Source: Hamiltosporidium magnivora (Eukaryota; Microsporidia; Dubosqiidae). Taken from it: DNA of 14,350 nucleotides. Positions 8,142 to 14,350 of the stretch are shown here, piece by piece (position 1 is the first letter of the stretch; every line of letters starts with the position of its first letter). The stretch covers positions 1 to 14,350 of the forward strand of contig PITI01000331.1 in the NCBI GenBank assembly GCA_004325065.1. The letters run 5' to 3'. The notes under the pieces are model-generated. The model worked only from the letters and a program-made list of their open reading frames with translations. It ran no database searches and was not told the origin of the DNA. Both the position numbers and the translations under genes were made by a program.

Positions 8142-8820
8142 ATGCTAGTTGTAGACATGGTTCGTATTAATGAGTAAAGAAAGAAACATAGAGCCAAAAT
8201 TTCAAGCCATATGCTGTTATATACAAGATACAAATGTATGTTTGGGTAGGAAAGTAAGTGTCACTATTATAGAAACACAGGGAAATCTGTGAAGTATTTA
8301 ACAACTAAATGTAGAAACCCATTTGAGCAATGCTATACTAGGCCTAAAAAATTGAATAAATCGTTGTATGTATCCTCTTCAATAAATATGAGTGAAGATT
8401 TCAAATCGAACTAGAAATTATCCTGCGTGAGAAACTCTTAAGAATAGATATGCAGAAATCAGTGTAGACACTATGAAAAAACTTGATCAAAAAATTAAAA
8501 ATAATAAACCGACTATATATATTGCCTAATAATTTAATTGGAGATAGAAATACTTAGAATGATTCGTTGCAAAATTTCTTAGAGAAGAGATAAAGATCTT
8601 CGAATTATTAGCCAATAAACAGGTCTTATTTATAAATTTAGTGTAGAGATAATCTCTTATGTGATTACATGTGAAAGTGTGCAACTAAATACCTGTTACT
8701 TTGGATCAAAAGATTCAAATATCAGCAATAATTACGCTTAAGTTTGATCAAAAATCCATAGAATGCTGTAAGAGCCTTTCAGATTCATTGGCAAAGAGTT
8801 TGTCTTAAAAATCACTACTC
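8142..8820 (+). mobile_element. Decayed second non-LTR element: zinc-knuckle and restriction-like endonuclease end
   Basis: Follows the first relic by about 95 bp on the same strand but has a different domain type. At 8256-8312 the frame reads KCHYYRNTGKSVKYLTTKC, matching a Cx2C-x-H-x4-C knuckle in which the second Cys and the His have become Tyr. At 8452-8526 another frame reads AEISVDTMKKLDQKIKNNKP then TIYI, resembling the part of the restriction-like endonuclease where RPDI normally carries a catalytic Asp (here KPTI). At 8593-8619 KIFELLANK, and at 8622-8669 GLIYKFSVEIISYVIT, continue the pattern. Stops at 8175, 8247 and 8412 and several frameshifts show it is dead. R2, R4, NeSL and CRE-type elements end this way; I match from memory of the pattern, not by a search. 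Confidence 0.5.
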
Positions 8821-8884
8821 TTTGTAAGCTGTGAAAAGGACATAACTGATCCAGATCATGGAACTGACAACCAGAGTAAATTAA

Positions 8885-9106
8885 TATCCTTTATATCTAC
8901 TCAGCTTTAGAGAAAAGGTTTTAATCAAACAAATATCAAATTTAACCTACACAGATGTTAATATAAGTCAACATAAATCAAATAATTCATTCAAAAGTTA
9001 TAAAAGGAGTCAATTAAAATTAAAAAGACAATTTGAATGGGCAACAAATATAATTAAACAACCTAAAACGAAGAAAATCGATAACCAAATATTAGAAAAA
9101 GCTTGA
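8885..9106 (+). pseudogene. 73-codon open frame without ATG, unknown
   Basis: Open between a TAA at 8882 and a TGA at 9104, with no ATG anywhere. It includes SQLKLKRQFEWATNIIKQPK and is rich in Lys, Asn and Gln. It directly follows the second retroelement relic and lies tail-to-tail with the RhoGAP gene. It may be part of a retroelement or a chance frame in A-rich DNA. Confidence 0.2.
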
Positions 9107-9263
9107 TATAAATATAGAAATCAGGTTTATTGGTATTAAATTCTACAATACTTTTTATTATATTGATTTTAGTACAATATATATAGAAGAAATACTTAAT
9201 TTGTTGGCATTTCGTAGAAAAAATAGTTTAAAAATATGAATATAAAATATTAATCAAAACATT

Positions 9264-10127
9264 TTATGGAATAATGTTACAATACTTTTTTGCTTTCATA
9301 AGTCTAACCAATGACACAGTTTCAAAATCCAATTCCAATATAAGTTCTAAAAATTTATGTTGAGCAGACACAACCTCATAATTAGTTAACGAATCAGACG
9401 GAAACAAAGTTGGTGGAAAAATAGTCAAAATATTTTTCATCGTCATTAGATTTATTTCTTTTTTATTATCTATTTCTCTAAATAATGCGTACATTTCTAA
9501 AAGCAATTTTCTATAATCGTCTGTAAGTGAAAATGGAAAGACTTCTTTTACTAGAAGAAATAAAGATGAGTTTTCACAACTTTTCACTGCTTTTAAAAGT
9601 GTTCTACATATTCCAAGTGGAATGATACCATCAAGAACTATTCTTATATATGCTTTGAGTATTGAAGCATTTGTATGTATATCATACAACGAAATATCAT
9701 ATTTTTCGCCCTTTTCCAATAATTTCGGTACAGAAGTATAGAAAACAACATTTCCAGGTACACGAAAAATCCCTTTTTGGTTTACTCCATACATTTTTAA
9801 ATATTCAATTATTTCATAAACAAACGGATTTATTTTCTTTTTGGAATAAAAATCTTCATATTTCTGCTTATTAAACACGTTTTTGAAATAGCCTAATATT
9901 TTACAGACTGTGGAATCAGAATTCAATTTTTTCAAAACATTGTAGGAATATAAATTTAAACACCTGCGTTCTTCTCTTGTCAACTCTCCATATTTAAGAA
10001 AAAATTTATTTGTAATTTTACTATCATTTTGTGTATTTCTTTTATGAACCGTACAACAAGAACTTTTACAACTATTAAAAGTACCTGTTTCAGAAACTAA
10101 ATCGTTATTAAAATTATCTGTATGCAT
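9264..10127 (-). CDS. RhoGAP-domain protein
   Basis: Likely stimulates GTP hydrolysis by a Rho/Cdc42-type GTPase, acting on actin organisation and polarity. It has 287 residues starting at the ATG at 10127, directly preceded by CCCC. The N-terminal 95 residues are unassigned, Cys-containing (CKSSCCTVH at about 20-28) and polar. The RhoGAP domain spans about residues 98-280: PFVYEIIEYL, then KGIFRVPGN (119-126) with the catalytic arginine finger Arg122, then HTNASILKAYIRIVLDGIIP with the conserved Lys158 and Arg162, then the DYRKLLLEMYALFREI helix, then NLMTMKNILTIFPPTLF (226-242), the usual N-x-M-x4-NLA-x-x-F-x-P motif. The key residues are present, so the GAP is predicted active. No membrane segment, PH or SH3 domain is seen, making it a minimal GAP. 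Divergent from the J-protein gene. The GTPase partner is not identifiable here. Confidence 0.9.
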   Translation of the reverse strand: MHTDNFNNDLVSETGTFNSCKSSCCTVHKRNTQNDSKITNKFFLKYGELTREERRCLNLYSYNVLKKLNSDSTVCKILGYFKNVFNKQKYEDFYSKKKINPFVYEIIEYLKMYGVNQKGIFRVPGNVVFYTSVPKLLEKGEKYDISLYDIHTNASILKAYIRIVLDGIIPLGICRTLLKAVKSCENSSLFLLVKEVFPFSLTDDYRKLLLEMYALFREIDNKKEINLMTMKNILTIFPPTLFPSDSLTNYEVVSAQHKFLELILELDFETVSLVRLMKAKKYCNIIP

Positions 10128-10131
10128 GGGG
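10128..10131 (-). promoter_or_regulatory. CCCC start-proximal signal of the RhoGAP gene
   Basis: On the minus strand ACACCCC abuts the ATG directly. This agrees with the CCC-like motif known just before microsporidian start codons and supports the chosen start. It implies a very short or absent 5' leader, as reported for microsporidia. Confidence 0.6.
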
Positions 10132-10944
10132 TGTAATGTTTGTAATTTTAATCAAAACGTAGGAATTTAATTACAGTCATGTAAGCTATATAGGAAATTA
10201 AAATTTTTTTAGAATTCATTACAGAATTACAAATATCTAATAATTATAACTATAATGTTCATATTATATACATTTATGTAAATACACAGTGCTACAAATA
10301 AACCATCATATTTTTATTTATAGAAAGATGATTTTTTTATGTTTGGATTTCTATTCCAGTCTACTACAGCTTTAAAAACTTTTAAAAGCATATTTTAAAA
10401 CCAATTTCATATTATTGTTCTTTTTAAAAATTTATTTTATCTATTTTTATTTCATATTATATTGTTCTTTCAATAACATAAATGAAGAGTCGTATTTAGA
10501 AGAAGAGACAATAGTGGTTAAAGAGGTAGAAGAAAATATATAAAAATGGTAAAAATATTTTAACCCAGAATTTTATTTCATATTATTTTGTTCCTTGGCA
10601 AAAAAGAGGTAGAAGAAAATATATAAAAAATGTTAAAAATATTTTAACTCAAAATTTTATTCAATAAATTGTTCCTTGGCAAAAAAAATAGAGGATCCTT
10701 AAAAAAATACAAAAAAATTTAAATCATAATATTTACAAAGATAAATTATGCAAGAATTGTATTTATTTATTTCTTATTCCTTGCAGTTCTTTTAAAAATA
10801 CTTAACATAATTTAAAATCTTCACGTAAAAAACGTTAAAAAAACCAAACAAACTATTTACCAAACTCCCTGTACATTTAAAATTTGTAAAAATTGCATTT
10901 TATGGGTAAAATATTGTTTTCTTTTTTAATAACCATAAATAAAA
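10132..10944. other. Divergent intergenic region
   Basis: About 800 bp separate the divergent RhoGAP and J-protein genes. It is very AT-rich and holds the 83-bp repeat at 10521-10685. Shorter related scraps (TTCATATTAT followed by TTGTTC) occur at about 10405 and 10451. No ORF is supported. Confidence 0.5.
10521..10685. repeat. 83-bp tandem repeat, two diverged copies
   Basis: Copies at 10521-10603 and 10604-10685 share AAGAGGTAGAAGAAAATATA at the left and GTTCCTTGGCAAAAA at the right, with substitutions and small indels between. It sits in the shared 5' flank of two divergent genes. No coding potential is seen. Confidence 0.8.
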
Positions 10945-10947
10945 CCC
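10945..10947 (+). promoter_or_regulatory. CCC start-proximal signal of the J-protein gene
   Basis: AAAACCCTAT precedes the ATG at 10951, leaving CCC three bases before it. This is the same signal seen before the RhoGAP and PABP genes and it fixes the start codon. Confidence 0.6.
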
Positions 10948-10950
10948 TAT

Positions 10951-11649
10951 ATGAATAGCAAGGCAGAAAAATACAAAAATCTTGCTACAACTTGTTTGTC
11001 AAAAAAAGATTATAAAGGATATAAAACAAATCTAAAATATGTATATGACATAACACAAAATGAAGATGACAAGATAATGTTGGAAAAGGCTGTAAAAATG
11101 TATCAAATTTATTTAGATATTCAAGAATTCTTAAAAATAGATCAAAAAGATTATTATGCTGTACTTGGATTAGAAAGCAAAGCGACACATGATGAAATAA
11201 GAAAAGCATATAAAAAATTGGCATTGAAATATCATCCAAATATTACTAAGCTACAGGAGTCTAATGAAGTTTTTGGTCGAATACAAATGGCATATACTAC
11301 ATTGAAAGATGAAAAAACCAGAAGAGATTATGATTTTAGCCGAATCTATAGTAGAAACACTACATATAATGGATCGGAAAGAATAACACCAGAACATTCT
11401 TTCGCATCTGGATTTCATAGTACAACTCCAAACCCATACGGTTACCCTTCGTTTCATAGTTTTTCGTCTACTGGATTTATTAGTCCTAATGAATATGATT
11501 TTTATAGAGCATTTTATCAAATGACAAATGGACCTACATTTTCAACCTTTCATAGACCAAGAAGAAATAATACACAGCCTATTCAGCAAAATGATTTTAA
11601 GGTTATAATTTTTATCATTATTATATTTCTCTTTTTGATTTTTGGATAA
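10951..11649 (+). CDS. Tail-anchored J-domain protein (DNAJB12/Hlj1-like) with HPN instead of HPD
   Basis: J-proteins deliver substrates to Hsp70 and trigger its ATPase. This one has 232 residues. Residues 1-60 are helical and charged (KAEKYKNLATTCLSKKDYKG), resembling the N-terminal helical region of DNAJB12-type proteins. The J domain is about 67-128: DYYAVLGLESKATHDEIRKA, helix II ending KKLALKYHPN, then helix III (VFGRIQMAYTTLKDEKTRRD) and YDF. The invariant HPD is HPN (residues 95-97; AAT at 11239-11241), a one-base change from GAT. Residues 132-215 are low-complexity, rich in Ser, Thr, Phe, Tyr and Pro. Residues 217-231 (VIIFIIIIFLFLI) form a C-terminal membrane anchor, so the J domain would face the cytosol, probably on the ER. 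There is no zinc-finger domain or signal peptide. Without the Asp, Hsp70 stimulation is doubtful, so it may be a J-like regulator. Confidence 0.9.
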   Translation: MNSKAEKYKNLATTCLSKKDYKGYKTNLKYVYDITQNEDDKIMLEKAVKMYQIYLDIQEFLKIDQKDYYAVLGLESKATHDEIRKAYKKLALKYHPNITKLQESNEVFGRIQMAYTTLKDEKTRRDYDFSRIYSRNTTYNGSERITPEHSFASGFHSTTPNPYGYPSFHSFSSTGFISPNEYDFYRAFYQMTNGPTFSTFHRPRRNNTQPIQQNDFKVIIFIIIIFLFLIFG

Positions 11650-12685
11650 TTCCTAGAATTTGTATTAAAATTAAAATATTTAAGAATTTTTTTAGTATTT
11701 ACCTTCTTAAAATATGGTAGAAGTATATATTTTAATAAAATCAAATATTTTTTCTTTGTCTAGATTTAGAAATATTTCATTAATTATTAATTTAATTTAT
11801 GACTGTAATATTGTTTGTATTTTTAAGAGTAAATTTTATAAGTTTAATTCTTTTTTTGTCTAATACTCTGATATTATTATTACTATGGTTGATCAGTTAG
11901 GTAAGTAACTGCTTTTAGTTATAAAAATAGTTTATGTTGTCTGGTTTTTTATTTAATCAATATTTATTTGGTTGTTTTTCTACAACAGAGATTTATTATC
12001 TTGTATATTATGGTTTAATTTTCTATTCGATATTAGTGTGTATGTGTTATAAAATTAGTTTCAGGTATTTTCACAATTCTTTGTAATATATTTTTGGTTT
12101 TCGAAATTAATATCTTTGGAATGTAACTAATATGACTAAAATTTAGTTAAGTATGAGCGAGATTTCAAATATAACCTTTAATTTAAAAGAATCCGCTCTA
12201 AATAAAAAAATTGATTTGTTCTAACTGCCTAAAAAATATAAGAAAATCAAAGACCATTTTTAAGCAAAAACATATATTTTGATTCAATAATATGTTATAT
12301 AAACCACATTAAATGACAGATTTTTAAAGGAAATATTAGAGGCATTTTCTTTCTAAATATTAACTTTTATGGTATTTATTGCTCTAAAATTATTTTACAG
12401 AAAGGTTTTATCCAAAAAATGCTGAATATATTTTATATTTAGGGTTTAATAGCATTTTTATAAGTAATCTTGTTTATTTTAAGAATTCGGTTTTCGAACA
12501 AATATATTTTGTTTGCTTCGTTAGATAAAACAAGTTCACATAAATTTTATATGAGCTTGAATTTTCTACAGGTATTTCGTTGATGAATTAAAAAATGATA
12601 AAATTAGATATTTCATAATCTTTTATGTTTTATTTTCATATTTTAAATAAGACTCGAAATTTTATTTGAAGATTAAAATTTTTTG
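11650..12685. other. AT-rich region without a supported gene
   Basis: About 1 kb of T-rich sequence downstream of the J-protein gene. On the minus strand short coding-like pieces occur (for example around 12290-12345, MPLIFPLKICHLMWF), but stops interrupt them quickly. They may be the far end of the decayed gene at 12686-13504. Confidence 0.35.
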
Positions 12686-13504
12686 TTAAAAAAATACAGG
12701 GAAAGTAAATCGATTTTGTAGTCTTCGGAAATTATGATCATAAAATGTGTCAGGATTAAATCGATCAGTCTTTTTTACGCAGATAATCTTGCGTTTTAAA
12801 CTTTCTTTCATTGCTTAATCTTTATATGAATTGCTAACATCTCGTATTCATATTCACAGAATGTTTTGTATTCGTCTGATATTATTTTTTTGCTTCTTTA
12901 ACCACTGGTTTATAATTTTATTTCCTGGATTTATGATAGATGTTATTCCTATACTTTCTTAACGTTTCAATTTTTTTTAGAGCAACAATATTAAGAGCTA
13001 AATTTAGATTTAACTTTACCTGTTTTTTTAATATAAATTTAAAATTTTAACCAATTCACAAGCTGGTTTATCATCCGTTTTTTTCTTAATTAATAAGAAA
13101 ATCCATTCAGTTTTAACTTTTTGGTTGGCATCATAAGTCAATTTCGAGTATTTGTACGTTGTTTTTAGGAATCGAAATTTTTATTCTTGTTTTTTGATAA
13201 TAATGACTGGTTTTAACATTTGGTTTTTTAAAACAGACTGTGATTATAAGAGGATTTTCAAAGCTTCTACATTTTAATAAATTTCTTCATATTTTTTTTC
13301 ATTTCAACCACATTCAGTACATCTTCACATGCATAATATAAAATAATATTATATAATCTTGCAAATAAACAATTAATAGTTTGATTTACCTTGAATTAAT
13401 ATCTTTTCAAAAAATATAATATTGTTCTTTTCTGTTTTTATATAATTGAAGATATAGTAACTCGTAAAATCACTTTTTTTTCGCAGAGCAATGTACAATT
13501 TTTA
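12686..13504 (-). pseudogene. Frame-shifted relic of an unidentified protein gene
   Basis: Successive open segments on the minus strand tile the region, each in a new frame where the previous one ends: 13504-13376 (LYIALRKKSDFTSYYIFNYI), 13371-13270 (LFARLYNIILYYACEDVLNV), about 13283-13134 (NPLIITVCFKKPNVKTSHYY), 13180-13031 (YDANQKVKTEWIFLLIKKK then DDKPACELVKIL), about 13040-12921 (LALNIVALKKIETLRKYRNN), 12897-12811 (ISDEYKTFCEYEYEMLAIHI) and 12811-12686 (MKESLKRKIICVKKTDRFNP). Codons here use more G and C than the flanks and the composition looks like a soluble protein, not translated poly-A. I do not recognise the family. Several indels and stops mean it is not functional as read. Old age, rather than sequence error, is likely given the number of shifts. 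Confidence 0.4.
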
Positions 13505-14188
13505 ACTCTAGAGATACAATTTTTTAAAAATGCTAGGATAATGAGTATGATACAACAGAAAGTAAAAAGAAAGAGTGAATAAAATCATAACTTGTTTTTA
13601 GAAAAGAAAAAAATTTTCAAATTTTGTCTACCCAATTCGAACAGAATAATATAAAATTCAAATCAGTACAAATACTAATTAAATTAGTAGATCTCTTGAT
13701 TAAAGATATTAATCTTAATTTTACACTTTTTAGATTCATAATTCTATTTTTTCATTTTTTATACCATTTTTGTAGAGATAATAAACCATCGTCTTTAATT
13801 CACAGTTTGAATTTTATATTTTTTTTATGCGTCTCAAATATTTTTTTATTGTTTAAATATATGGTTTTTGTTTTTAAATCCTATGTTTAGATTATTAATA
13901 ATGACTTTTACATGTTTAAGCAATACAAATAATCATTACACCGAAAAATTGTAATATTATAAAGGAAAATTAATGAAATTCAGTGACTGAAAATAAAATT
14001 TCAAATAATATATTCTAAGGTTAATCTAATATGATTTCTTATAAAGTAAATTTTTTATTTAGTAAAAATGTAATTTATTTCAAAAATTCTGGCTAAATGT
14101 TCAAAATACAATTTTATATGACTACATGGTTTCTTTTAAATTTTATTATTTCTTAAATCTCGGTAAAATGTATCATAAAGACCTTTCA
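13505..14188. other. AT-rich region, ambiguous open frames on both strands
   Basis: A + strand frame stays open for 88 codons (13624-13890) but begins with TTG, is dominated by Phe, Leu and Ile, and has no CCC signal. The opposite strand also has an open stretch (about 13630-13750, including VKLRLISLIKRSTNLISIC) that could be the 5' continuation of the relic at 12686-13504. Neither is supported as a gene. Confidence 0.3.
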
Positions 14189-14344
14189 AAAGTTTTTACC
14201 TTTTTTATGTATTTTCATGGGTTTAGATTTATATCTTTGAGATGTGGAGGGAAGATAACCACATAAAAAACTTTCTGCTTGGCAATGTGTGTATGAAACT
14301 GGTGCGAGATCATTGTTTGGATTTTTGGTGGGAATAAAACCACA
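14189..14344 (-). pseudogene. 52-codon open segment at the window edge, unknown
   Basis: The minus-strand frame is open between a TAG at 14345-14347 and a TGA at 14186-14188. It reads CGFIPTKNPNNDLAPVSYTH, then CQAESFLCGYLPSTSQRYKS, then a Lys-rich end. It is clearly richer in G and C than its surroundings and has a balanced amino-acid mix. It may be the 3' end of a decayed or frame-shifted gene extending beyond the window. No family recognised. Confidence 0.3.
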
Positions 14345-14350
14345 CTACAT

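Noticed and set aside
9662..9874. 70-codon + strand ORF inside the RhoGAP gene
   Set aside because: Antisense shadow of the RhoGAP catalytic core.
10985..11520. Two minus-strand ORFs opposite the J-protein gene
   Set aside because: Antisense shadows; the + strand has a clear J domain and start signal.
11896..11913. GTAAGT followed by CTTTTAG, resembling a tiny microsporidian intron
   Set aside because: It would be only about 18 nt, shorter than known microsporidian introns, and lies in no coding frame.
13624..13890. 88-codon + strand ORF
   Set aside because: Starts at TTG, is dominated by hydrophobic AT-rich codons, lacks the CCC signal, and the opposite strand is equally open.

Overview
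This window looks like eukaryotic DNA from a microsporidian (a fungus-related intracellular parasite) with an AT-rich, gene-poor, expanded type of genome. Three things point there: intronless, compact versions of universal eukaryotic genes (poly(A)-binding protein, RhoGAP, J-protein, p24 cargo receptor); a short C/G-rich CCC-type signal just upstream of the start codon of each of the three intact genes, in otherwise very AT-rich flanks; and decayed non-LTR retrotransposons. The species cannot be told from the sequence. No rRNA, tRNA or CRISPR array was recognised.

Layout. 1-2160: AT-rich, no intact gene, scattered coding-like fragments on the + strand, probably a decayed gene or element. 2161-2612 (-): a small putative secreted acidic protein split into two overlapping reading frames, with a textbook -1 slippery heptamer in the overlap. 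3209-4825 (-): cytoplasmic poly(A)-binding protein with four RRMs and a divergent C-terminal MLLE-like region. 5032-5169: a direct repeat plus a near-perfect hairpin. 5317-5511: a 66-bp unit repeated three times. 6062-6694 (-): a p24/emp24 (GOLD-domain) cargo receptor interrupted by one in-frame TAA and lacking an obvious signal peptide. About 7163-8048 (+): a decayed reverse transcriptase of a non-LTR element, still showing a YxDD box and the typical C-terminal end. About 8142-8820 (+): a second, different decayed element resembling the zinc-knuckle plus restriction-like endonuclease end of R2/NeSL/CRE-type elements. 9264-10127 (-): RhoGAP-domain protein. 10951-11649 (+): tail-anchored J-domain protein with HPN in place of HPD, divergent from the RhoGAP gene across an 823-bp intergenic region that holds an 83-bp duplicated repeat. 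12686-13504 (-): coding-like segments that tile through several frames, probably a decayed gene. 14189-14344 (-): an open, relatively GC-rich segment at the window edge.

The three intact genes serve basic eukaryotic cell functions: mRNA 3'-end binding and translation, Rho-type GTPase control, and membrane chaperoning. They do not form a pathway or cluster. The rest is dominated by decay: relic retroelements, a p24 gene carrying a stop, and frame-shifted fragments. The best candidates for something new are the possible programmed -1 frameshift in the secreted-type gene, the HPN J-protein, and the hairpin/repeat region upstream of the PABP gene.
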